From: Amborella trichopoda
Lineage: Eukaryota; Streptophyta; Magnoliopsida; Amborellales; Amborellaceae
DNA length: 64,000 nt
Direction of reading: 5' to 3'
Assembly: GCF_000471905.2 (NCBI RefSeq)
Contig: NW_006498445.1
Span: forward strand, 776,505-840,504
Each line of letters starts with the position of its first letter. Position 1 is the first letter of the stretch. The notes beneath the pieces were generated by a model. It saw only the letters and a program-made list of their open reading frames with translations, was not told the DNA's origin and made no database searches. The translations under genes and the position numbers were made by a program. This document shows positions 44,998 to 57,400 of this stretch, one piece after another.

Positions 44998-45097
44998 NNN
45001 NNNNNNNNNNNNNNNNNNNNNNNNNNNNNNNNNNNNNNNNNNNNNNNNNNNNNNNNNNNNNNNNNNNNNNNNNNNNNNNNNNNNNNNNNNNNNNNNN
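44998..45097. other. Assembly gap (100 N) in the 5' UTR
   Basis: One hundred N, a conventional unknown-length gap, flanked on both sides by GA repeats. It ends 18 bp before the ABC transporter start codon, so the 5' UTR sequence is incomplete. Confidence 0.99.
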
Positions 45098-45115
45098 AGA
45101 GAGAGAGAGAGAGAG

Positions 45116-45487
45116 ATGATGATATCAAGGGGTCTATTTGGGTGGTCACCACCTCATATCCAGCCTCTAACCCCTGTCTCGGAAGTCTCGGAACCACCCG
45201 AGTCACCATCTCCTTACCTCGATTCGAATGCGGAGGCAGTTCAGGTCGAAGAAGAGGGAGGAATGGAGGAAGCGGAGGAGATGGAGCCACCGCCAGCTGC
45301 TGTGCCTTTCTCTCGCCTCTTCGCGTTTGCAGATGGCTTTGATTGGTTGCTAATGGTGGTGGGATCTCTTGCTGCTGCTGCCCATGGAACTGCGCTGGTT
45401 GTTTACTTGCATTTCTTTGGAAAGATTGTTAATCTCCTTGGGTTGCAAAACTTGCCCTCAGATGAACTGTTGCATGAGTTCAACAAG
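45116..45487 (+). CDS. ABCB20: ABCB20 exon 1 (residues 1-124)
   Basis: It starts [20 protein letters not shown], the signature N-terminus of the ABCB6/20 pair. A Pro- and Glu-rich segment ([16 protein letters not shown]) and the first membrane helix (about 77-100) follow. Two ATGs are adjacent; the first is used, as in the family. The donor is AAG/GTATGG. Confidence 0.95.
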
Positions 45488-48400
45488 GTATGGACCTTTT
45501 TCTGAGTTTAACTTCATTTCAGATTGAGCTATTTTCTCATGTAGAGGACTGATAAAAACGAACACACACACAAAAAAATGGAGCTTTTCGATCATGAAAA
45601 GACTTTTGAGTAAGACTTCCCTTGCTCTGTAAATTAAAATGATTTTTGGACGTGGCCCTTTTGACCAAATTTTAATTTTGATAAATTGGATTTTCTTAAT
45701 AAGAGTAGGAGTTGATTTTTTGTTTACGTTATGTCTCAGTCTGCTGAAGTATGGTATTTTAAGAACAGTGAGATAGTTATTTATTGGTCAGATTGATGGG
45801 GTGAGATCCATGCGGGAGTCGCTAGTCTCCTAATTCAGGATACATCACTACTGTTGGGAACAGAATATAATCTTGTAGACTGGGTGCAACCCAAAAGAAA
45901 GGGAAAACCCTTGTTGATTAGGCACTTTTTGATAACCTGATGAGTCCCACTGGGTTTGAAACTAGATGGAAGAGTGCGTATCAACTTTTATTTCCATTCT
46001 TTGTGTTGGAGTTCCACCTATTCTTGGGGAAATCCAATGAGGTGACATTAGGTCCCCTAATTGTGAGGACTGGGCACGCCCTGTAATTAATACCTTCTGA
46101 AGATGAACGGAATGACTTTTATCAAGGAAACACATAGTGACATTCTGGTTTGCTACTTGCCCTTGTTGTGAATCTCAATGGGAGTGGCTGATGGGTTAGA
46201 GCATATCCAGGAAGAGTTTCTTTGACTAGGTAATACTAAAAGAAGATGATATTTCATTTCTTATTTTGGAGTTGTCGATGTTTCTAAGTCTATCGGTGGG
46301 GTTTTGGTTTGTGATCCTCTTGAACACGACTTTGCTGCATAGATGGCATTCACAATTTGGTTCACTATAGCAGCCTTTGGCATGGAAAGGTTAACAACAC
46401 AGATAGCATGGAGGGATATGGTTTCCCTTTTCAGTTTTCTCAGGGAGGGATATTGTTTCCTTTTTGAGTTTTCTCAGGGAGGACATTAGGTGCATGGCTG
46501 TGTGGATGGGAGTAGAAATAGATTTTTTGTTGGATGTTCTCTGTGGACATTCTGTTTTTTAATACCATTTTAGAACAATAATGGGAAAATAGGTAACTCA
46601 GTTCCTAGTTCAAAGTTTTTTTGAGATCATTGAGGGTAGAGGGGTAGAGTGATGTGGAACCCTTATTTCTGAAGAGGTCTTAAGAAAATCAGGTTGCTGA
46701 ACTATCTATCCTTTTAGCAGATGTGAGTCTATTTTATGTAACTGGGGGTGTCAGATAGGTTAATTGGTAGATTGCACTGTTTTCGTTGATTCACAATAGA
46801 TCCTTTGCTCGAGCACTTAATGTAGGTGGAGACAGCAGTTGCCCAACTTCTGGGGTTCAAGTACCTTTTGCTAGATATGGAGTATGAATTTTTTGATAAT
46901 TGGATACAAAGGTTTAAGCCCCTAACAAACAATCATCTTCGACACTCACTTTCCAGTGCTAGAAGATTTGTGCTCTATGTCGGGATTTAGTAATTATTAT
47001 GGGCCGTTTTTTCTTCATTTATACCTTCCTTTGGGTCATATTGGGCTTCTTCGAGTAGTTCAGGGTGCTCTAGTTGTTTGACACTTAGTGGTCATATTCA
47101 ATGTTGGAAAATTCGCCTGCCCGACTGCCTAGGCAGCCAGAGGCCTTGGGTGCTTCACCCAGGCCTATTCGGGTGAACCGGGAGAATGCATAAAGCCCAA
47201 GTGCCCCGCCTAGATGGGACACCTAGGCAGCTTGTGAAAAATTACAGAGAGCGGAGTGAAAATGCCCCTCGGTTAGGGGCATTTCTAGTCTTTTTGCCCC
47301 CAATTCTTTGTATTAAAATCATGGGGGGTCATTTTAACCCCTAAAACCCCTTGGAATACCAATTTCAAGCCAAAAACACATTCAAATCCAGAGTTCCTGT
47401 GAGAAACCAATGATAGAACGAAAATTCAAAATTTTTGATTTCTTGTGAAATCGAAAAGCATTTGCACCCAATCTTTTTGGGGTTTGAAGGGGTTGTGAAA
47501 TAAGGTTTTTGGTGACCAAAGCTTACCCTCTCAAAACTTGAGGGGATCGGTTTTATAGGTTAGATATTTTCTTTAGTGTTTGACTATTTGATACAATTTA
47601 TGATTCACAAATGTAGGGGTCTACTGTTTTTTTTCTTTGATTGAAATTAAGTATTTTAACTCATATCTAGGGGGGTTTGGCAATAAGATTGAAATGTCTT
47701 TACTGATTACAAACTTGATGTGATAGTGGCCAGCTGTTTCGCAATCATTGCATCAGTGGCCAGATTTTATCATCAATTTTGTTAGAAGATGGCTTTTGTT
47801 CTTTCTGGGAGAAGTTTATTTCTTGATTTCTTTTAAGCAACCTATTATGTTTCCTTATCTATTTTTCCGTCCTCAGGACTGGCTATAGTGGATCTATTAT
47901 TTTCTACCTGAGTTCCTTTTATCTAATAATTACTGGGACTGAGCAGATTTCCCATCATGATTAGTGTATCATTATCAATTTGGATTCTGGTCCTTCTAAT
48001 CCTTTCTTATTATGGAGTTTGGAGAAGAAAATTCTTTACTTGAACTTTCATCAAAGGCTCTATCCTCTTCTTCTATGCCTAAACATTGGACACACTGGCA
48101 GGGTTTAGGGGTTTTCAAAATTTCTACTAAATCGATATATTAGATGCAATAGTTCTGCGTATTTAGTTTCTGTAGACTGATAGGAAGGGAGATCTCTCAC
48201 ATAGTTGTTCTGGACTTTCTATGGCCCTTTGATTGGGGTTGTTATTGCAGGATTCGATTACTAAAACTTTGTACTGCATGTTCTTGATGCTATTAAGTAT
48301 AAATAGTTCAAATTTCAAAGAAATATTAAAAAATTGCTGGTATGGATTTGTTTTCTTGTAGTAACTCATCCATCTCGTTTGTTGCTAGGTCATTTGTTAG

Positions 48401-51400
48401 TGAAGTTATTGAGGAAAAAATTAATGTCCAGATTGTCCCTCATTGCTATTAAGATGTGAGTTCCCCATTAGGGTAAAGTATAACTGTAACTTTGACTATG
48501 TTCCTAATCCTTCTCAGGCCCATTGATTGCAAAATGAGACTACCTATATGCGATTCATTGGGCCAAGGGAGAGGGATCTCCGCTATGGGTATTCACTGAT
48601 ATTATGAAATACAAGATCTATGTTTTTGGGAGAACTATGTCTTTCCAGTATGCCTAGGATAGTGACTGATTTAGCAGACTCACTGATCCAATCCTTAAAT
48701 GGGTGACCAAAACCTTTACATTGGGACAGTTCCCCATCCAGTTTGGCCCTTTCCATCTATTCAGCCTTTTCTCCCTCCCCTCTATCCCCTGTCCTCTCAC
48801 TCTCTCCTCTGTCTCATTCTTCCAGTACTGTGCACATCTAAGTTTTTATGCCCTTATTGGAGTAACTTGATGCATAGATGCAGGGAACTCGGTTGGGGGT
48901 TGGCGATCCCACTTGGAATCTCGCTTCGACGATCCTGGAGCTGCAGCCTGACTGGAGCTTTCTCCTCTAATTAAGGGAGCTCAATCCCTATCTTATAAGG
49001 ATCTAGATCCATGTCTTATAAGGATCTTGATCCCTGACTAAAAGTGATCTTGATTGCGTTGGAAGGGAATCACGACCTCACTAAAAATGCGGTGCGATCA
49101 TGGTTTACAGGAATCTTGATCCTAGTGGAAGTTAAATTTTGTTTTTATTTATTTTAAACTCGACGTCTTTGAATTTTTTTTGCTTTTTGTCAAATTTCTA
49201 GCTACACGACTACGTGTAGGCAATTTTTGTTTTCCATTTTCATGGTCGTGGTTTGCATAAGTGGTTGAAAACTAGTGAACTGACTCGGACTGACCCGAGA
49301 TGGCTCAGACTTGGGGGGCTCCCCAGTCCCAAATAGTCCCGAAGAGGGAGTTGCCGGGGTTGTCTAGAACAGGGCAGTTCTCATTGTAGCAAATCGCCAT
49401 GTGAATATCATTTTTCTCAATAAGGGACTCTCGAGCTGTAGAGCATTGTGCATCTGTAGATAATGCTAAAAAGGTAGGAGTATACATTTCTCTATTTTTT
49501 AATACGAGTGATCTGTAAGCAATCCAATATACATATAGGCATAAATCAATTTGCTCCTCAGCATCAAAAAATAAATAAATTAAGCTGCTCCCAAGCGCTC
49601 TTCCTGAACATCGCTCCTAGGCACTCCCAAGGCAGGAAGCTTCAGGTATGGGTTAATCCTAGGCTCCCGATCCCTCTCCAGTTCCCGCACACACTCCCCC
49701 TCTCAACAACTAAGACTTGATGAAATGATTTCTCTTTCGTATTTAAATTTTGAAAGAAAAAGTAAAAATTTTCATTTAATTTTTTCTTTTTTTTCTTTTC
49801 TCCTGATAATTTTCCAAGAGAAACCATAATTTATCTTTTGAAAAATTACATTGTTAAAGTTTTGTTTCCTATAAAAATGAATGTTCCAAAGAACAATTTT
49901 TCTCTTTACGCGTTTCACAAGTAAATCATAAAATTGTGTCTAAATGCAGGCAACTAAAGTTGACGTGAGTGCTGACCACACAACCTATTAATTTAGAAAG
50001 TATTGATGTCACAAAGGGTTTGCTTAAGTGAAGTAAATATGCGGACATGTGAGTTTACAAGAGATAGTTAGGAGGGAAATCATGATGATGATGGTGACGG
50101 CAGGAAAATGAATAGGACCACGATTATGATTGCTAGTCTAAAATATTATGAGAAATACTTCCAGATAAAATTCAGGGACTTGTTCATTTTTGTGACTGTA
50201 AATAACTTGGATTGTTTAACATGTGTTGATTTGACATTCTTGTATGATGATTGTTATTAACTTCTTTAATTTTTGTTCTCTAATTATATTAGTCTATTTT
50301 TCTCTAAATTATATTGGTCATAAAGAGCAATGTGAAATTGTTCATGATAGTGCATAATTTACAGCATTTTATGGAAGATGAACCATGGATGCGAGTGAAA
50401 AGTAACGAAGTTGCGTGTTGAAATATTATCTTATTGTAATTTTCTATTGTACTTCTTTTAAAATTTCATATATTTCATAGTTTTTTCTATTTTTATATTA
50501 TATATATATTTGTAAATTGAAATAAACCCTTGACTCTTTACTCTTCTCCTGAATCAGTTGAATCATTGACACTTTGATGTTCCTTGTTTAGTTCAAAGTG
50601 GGTGCCAGAGCGAACCTGATAGATGCACGCACACATTAATGAATTGATGCATTGGTGTTTGTGGACATGCATATAGGTAGATAGATAAATTGATTGATAG
50701 ACAAACAGAGAGATATGTCTTATTTCATAGAGATCAAATGTGCATATATGTAATCTATCAATGAATCTAAAATGCAGTTGTACTTTCGCTTTCTCATTAT
50801 CCATTTATATGATATGTTTTTTCCATTTCTTGTGTCACAAACACATATTGATCCCAAAATTTGATTGAGGTGATTTCTCTGACAAGCATTTTGTAAAATG
50901 TTTTTGAGTTTTGAATAATTATGCAGTTCCTTTTTCTTGTTCATGTCATAGATATAATACATTTTTTTTCTTTTGTTCTGCAGCATGTTCTGTACATTAT
51001 TTACATTGCTTCAGGCGTTTTCGCAGCTGGATGGATAGGTGAGCGTTGATTGTGTGCGTTAAGATTTAGCTTCTGTTCTTCAGATGTGTAATTTTCTGTG
51101 GATGCTGATTGTATCTGCTTGATAGAGGTCTCCTGCTGGATTCTCACTGGAGAGAGGCAAACTGCAGTCATCAGATCAAAATATGTTCAAGTCTTACTAA
51201 ACCAGGACATGAGTTTTTTCGATACATATGGAAACAATGGGGACATTGTGAGTCAAGTGCTGAGTGATTTGCTGCTTATTCAGTCTGCTTTAAGTGAGAA
51301 AGTATGTCTGAAAAAATCCGTTTGCTTTATTTTCCATTTATTTTTGGATGTTTGGATGGCCCATCAATCTGCTTGAATTTTCTAATAAACTGTCCTTTTA

Positions 51401-54400
51401 TATTACAGGTGGGGAACTATATTCATAACATGGCAACGTTTTTTGGTGGTCTGGTTATTGGGATGGTTAACAGCTGGCAAATTGCTCTCCTGACATTAGG
51501 ATCTGGTCCATTTATTGTTGCTGCGGGGGCAATTTCTAACATATTTCTTCACAGGCTAGCTGAGAACATACAAGATGCATATGCTGAGGCTGCTGGCATT
51601 GCAGAGCAGGTTAGTATTCCTCCTCTCTGGCCTTCCTTATTTATGATTTCTTATCGTGACATCTAAGAAGATTACAGTGATTGTGCTTGATTTGTAAATG
51701 ATTATTTTGTGTTGCTGTGCTGACTTGCTTCTGTCTGGTTTGAATTTGGGTTGTTTTCTGCTGCTTTATCCATGGAAGTTTAGTAGTCTGGATTTTTTGA
51801 AAGCTTAAAGAAGCATGCTTGGAGATGGTTAGGTGTAGGAGCTATGTAGAAACAACTACATGCCTTATATATGCAATTTTTTCCTCCTTCCGGTTAATAT
51901 TTTACAATGTTGGAATAACTTTTCTTCTGATACATTGCTTTTAATTGGTCCAACAATTGTTGCCATTAAATGGCACTTGTCTCACTCTGCCCTGACTTGT
52001 AGTTACTCTTTGAATTCAACTGATAAACACCATATTTTGGTGTATCCATAATAAATGAGTAGGTCTTGTTACTTTTTGAGGATCGTCTGTTGCTCATTAT
52101 CATGGTTGCCTGGTGGCTGAAGATATTGACATATGCTACAGGCAATCGCTTACATAAGGACCTTATATGCATTCTCAAATGAGACCCTGGCAAAATATTC
52201 ATACGCGACTTCTCTCCAAGCAACACTGAGATATGGCATATTAATAAGCCTTGTACAAGGCCTTGGACTTGGCTTTACATACGGGCTCGCAATATGTTCA
52301 TGTGCCTTGCAACTTTGGGTTGGAAGGCATTTGATTTCCCATGGAAAAGCCAATGGCGGAGAAATTATTACAGCTCTCTTTTCTGTAATCTTAAGTGGCC
52401 TGTAAGCTTCTTTTCCCGTTTGAACTGATTTTTGGTTTGTGTCATTGTTTTCTTCATAGCTGTGCTTCATTTAAAATTTTAACCTCTGATAGAAATTGTA
52501 CTTGGCCGTCATGAATTTGTAGTGGCCTGAATCAAGCAGCTACAAACTTCTATTCATTCGAGCAAGGGAGGATTGCTGCTTACAGACTTTATGAGATGAT
52601 CAGCCGTTCAACTTCTAGCATTATCCAAGAGGGGAACATCTTATCTTCTGTGCAAGGGAACATTGAGTTCCGGAATGTGTATTTTAGCTATCTCTCTCGT
52701 CCAGAAATCCCCATCTTAAGTGGATTTTACTTAACTGTGCCTGCAAAGAAAACTGTGGCACTGGTGGGCAGGAATGGTTCAGGAAAAAGCAGCATAATTC
52801 CTCTCATGGAGCGTTTCTATGACCCTACTTTAGGTATCATGGCCAAGGAATTTCCCATTTTCTGATTTGTTCCAGTTATGGTATTTAAGTGCATGACATG
52901 TGCCCCTCAAATTTTCAGTTAATCTTTGTGACTGTTTACTTTCAATGTTAAATCGAACAGTTGTCTTGATATGTTGGTGCAGGAGAGGTCCTTTTGGATG
53001 GGGAGAACATCAAAAGCCTTAAATTAGAATGGTTGAGAAGCCAAATAGGGCTGGTTACGCAAGAACCTGCCTTGCTTAGTTTGAGCATCAGAGATAATAT
53101 TGCTTATGGTCGTACGGCTACCCTTGATCAGATTGAAGAGGCAGCAAAGACAGCCCATGCACATACATTTATCAGCTCTCTTCCCAAAGGATACGATACT
53201 CAAGTAAGATATTTTGATGAAAGTGAACTGTTCCATTTCTATGATCTTAACTGTTGACCTTGATAATTGGACAGTGCATTTTTCTTCCTGGTAATTAATT
53301 GTTACAATGCATATCAGGTCGGTCGAGCAGGTTTGGCATTGTCTGAGGAGCAGAAGATCAAACTCTCTGTGGCTAGGGCAGTTCTTTCAAATCCCTCTAT
53401 TCTTCTTCTTGATGAAGTTACTGGTGCTCTTGATTTTGAGGCAGAAAGGGCAGTTCAAGAGGCTCTTGATATCCTCATGTTGGGAAGATCAACTATTATC
53501 ATTGCTCGGCGACTTAGCTTGATTCGGAATGCTGATTACATAGCAGTGATGGAAGAGGGTCAACTTGTTGAAATGGGTACACATGATGAGTTACTGCATG
53601 TTGATGGCCTATATGCTGAGCTTCTTAGATATGAAGAAGCTGCGAAGCTTCCTAAAAGGTAAATTGTTCATTTCTTTGGATGCGTCTACCAATTGCATAT
53701 TATATATCTTAGAATATATTTTTCTGTAAGGGTAATGTTCCTCATTTTGTTTTCAGAACACCAATAAGGAGCTACAAGGAGACAGCAACTTTCCAAATTG
53801 AAAAGGACTCATCTGCTAGCCACAGCTTCCAAGAATCAACTTCACCTAAGATGGCCAAATCTCCGTCACTTCAAAGGATGCCTGGTGTGAATTCTGTGAG
53901 GCAGATGGATACCAGCTACAACTCACTGGAATCACCTAAAGCTCATAGTCCACCATCTGAACAAATGTTGGAAAATGGAATGCCATCAGAAGCACTAGAA
54001 AAAGTACCCTCCATAAAAAGGCAAGACAGCTTTGAAATGAAGTTACCTGCACTACCGAAAATTGATGTCCATGCAGTGCAACAACAAGCGTCAACCACCT
54101 CCGACCCTGAGTCACCTATTTCACCACTTTTAACATCTGATCCAAAAAATGAGCGCTCTCACTCAAAGACTTTTAGTCGACCTCTTATGGAGTCTGATGA
54201 GTTGCCCACAGAAGAGAAAACCCCTGATGCTTCAAAAACTCAGAAACCTCCTTCATTATGGAGGCTTGCTGAGCTCAGTTTTGCTGAGTGGCTTTATGCT
54301 CTCCTAGGAAGTGTTGGTGCTGCCATTTTTGGTTCATTTAATCCCCTTCTTGCTTACATTCTTGCCCAGATAGTGGCTGCATATTACAGGGACAGGGGTC

Positions 54401-57400
54401 ATCACCTACGCTATGAGGTTAATAAATGGTGCTTGGTTATAGCATGTATGGGTGTTGTCACTGTGGTTGCCAACTTTTTGCAACATTTCTACTTTGGTAT
54501 AATGGGGGAGAAAATGACAGAAAGGGTTAGGAGAATGATGTTTTCAGGTTAGTTTTAATAGCTGTATTAAATCACATGAGTAATTTTTGTCACAATTTTG
54601 GTAAAACTTATATGCATTGTATCTTGATGCATTGTGGAAATGGGATGTTTTGATAATGAATTGATCCCTTCTGTTCTTTCAGCGATGCTACGAAATGAGG
54701 TTGGCTGGTTTGATGATGAAGAGAACAGTGCAGACACTTTGTCCATGCGCCTAGCGAATGATGCTACATTTGTTCGTGCTGCTTTCAGCAATCGGCTTTC
54801 TATATTTATCCAGGATATTTCAGCTATTTTTGTTGCTGTTCTTATTGGAATGCTGCTGGAGTGGCGGTTAGCTCTTGTTGCTTTAGCAACCTTACCAGTT
54901 TTAACAGTCTCTGCTGTTGCTCAGGTCCTTCCTTTTGACTATATCACCAACCTTAAATAAGATCTTAATTTTTTTAGTTATATGGGTATATGTGTGGGTC
55001 AATTGAGCTAAACCTCTTTTCACTTTCTGTTCTACTTAAACAGTCTATTTAATGTGTCATATTATGCAAGAAACTTTGTGAAGAACTTAGGATTGGTTAA
55101 TGCATTTTCAGTCAATGACTTTTAACTTGTTGCTGAATCACACTGGAAGCATTACTGATAGAATTGGATGTGCCTTTATTGTCACTCAGTGACCTGATTT
55201 AGGAGGAGATGTGGGATAAGTTTCCAAATGAGTTCCTAAGTGACATCCTTGAATCCCTAATTTGCCACTGATTCGATCTGTCCATAAATTGCTAGAGATT
55301 AACCTAGATCAAAGACTAATACTCCAGCACTGGTCGCCAGAGCAGTTTCTCCTAAAGCGCTTTAGGTACGACACATGAGCCTCTTAACACCCAAAATACT
55401 CACTTCTCTGGATCTACAGATGGTGTCCCATTTTACCAAGTTGGAACTCATGATCATCACTAATACTTGCCACGAACGATTACATATCATTCTTTCCAGC
55501 TTCTCTGAGATCTCCAATTCAAAAAGTAAATTGAATTCTTCCCAAGGAAGGATCTGAGCTATCAGCAAAAGAAAGAAATTGGCTTGATCAATTTGCTATA
55601 CTCTCTGAGAGGCTAAACCTTTTCGATTCATGCTAATCTCTCCGGGAGGATCTGAACTGTGAGCTTTGGGAGGGCCTAAACCTTTCGCATTTGAGCTATC
55701 CTGGCCAGAAGAACCAAACTTCCAAACTTCCTCTCCATGGTTCCCGAATGGTGGATACGTGGAGTCTTTCTCATCTATTGTTCAAGAATGAGCTAGGTTA
55801 AGGTTCCAGAAAAAACTTCAACTCTTCAACTCCTCAAATTTCCCTAAAAAAACTGGAGTAGAAAGCTTCCTGGGAACTTCCAAATTCGAAAAGACTCTAC
55901 TACAAACCATAGACAACTTGGACGTTATTGAAGAAAGCATAACTTTGAACCTAGAGGAGAGAAACCAGAGAACCCGAGCTAAGCTCCAATACCAGCAGAT
56001 CCTCAGAAAAAAGAGATCCATTGGTTTTAAAGTTCCAGGATCAAATGGTTGAAATGTGGGGACCTTAAAACCATTTTTTTGCATAAAATAACCAACTTTA
56101 GAAGGCAAGACACGTCATCCAGGTCAAAGTGGGGTCACACCTCTACGACCAACCTCTTGCTTGGAAAATGCCACCTTGGGTTTCTTCCAGACTCCCTTCT
56201 TGGCCCCATCTGGTCCTAGGTCGAGGATGGCTGACCTCTCATTCCTGTCCATCCCCATTAATAAGGTGGCACGGTTGGAAGGCCCCTCTTCTGCTGAAGA
56301 GTTTATCAGAGCCATCCAGGACCTTGGCCAAGATAGAGGCCCCAGTTTCTGATGGTTACCCTGTGGCTTTGTTTAATATTTTTTGGGATTCTATAGGACC
56401 TGATATCATCTCTTTCTTCCATGAATTCCACGACAGTCTTCCATGAATTCCACAACTGAGGTAATATCAATAAGGCCATGAACACAACTTTCACTGCCCT
56501 GATCCCCAAAGTGGAAGGGGCTGCAGACCTTGAAGAGACAAAGACTCTAGGCCCGTGAGCCTGCTGAACAGTTCCCACAAAATCTTCTCTCCCACGGTGG
56601 AAAATTTCTTGCTTGGGTAAGTAATTTCCTGGAACAAGGTGCATTTGTCAAGGACCGCCAAATATTAAATGGGGCTTTAGTAGCCCATGAATGCGTCCAC
56701 TCCAGGCACCTCTCCAAAATTCCAGGGGTAGTGTTCAAATTTCCTTGGGAGAAGGCCTTCGAGTGCGTTGATTGGGCTATCCTGGACGAGATCCTCCTTA
56801 GGATGGGATTTGGAGACTGTTGGAGGGCCTAGCCTTATAAATGGCTCCTCCAAAGGCTTCTTCCCTCAGCAAGAGGCTTAAGGCAAGGTGAGCCCCTTTG
56901 GCCCTTCTTGTTTGCTGTCGTAGCTGAAGTCTTCAGTAGATCCATTGAGAGGTTATAGCTGTACTAACAAGGGCTCTTCAAAGGTTTTAGCATCGGCAAC
57001 CAAGGCCCTCAAATCTTCCATCTCCAATATGTTGATGACATCCTCCTCTTTTGTGATGCCACCCATCAAAAGGTTGATACCTTGCTCCTCTATCCCAAAT
57101 GTTTTTAACTTGGTATTGGCCCAAGTGTCTACATGGAAAAACCAAAGATGATGGGTGTTGCAACCAAGGTCCAAGTAGTCCACGACCTTGCTGGGCATTT
57201 GGGCTGTGGAGTCTAACAGCTGCCCTCCAAATACCTGGGCTTTCTCCTGTGCATCATCAAATCAAAGCTGTAGCATTGGGACCTTGTCATCAAAAAACTC
57301 GATCGTAAACTTGCGGCTTGGAAAGGCAGGTTCCTCTAATTGGCGGGCATAATCAATCTCATAGACGAATGTCCCCGTACACCAGATATCACTTTTTCAA

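Noticed and set aside
44850-45290. 146-residue minus-strand frame across the N gap
   Set aside because: It contains the unknown bases and is antisense to the well-supported first exon of the ABC transporter.
56385-56402. GATTCTATAGGACCTG resembling the MULE terminus
   Set aside because: It is a single short match inside LINE sequence with no partner end or TSD, so it is a coincidence.
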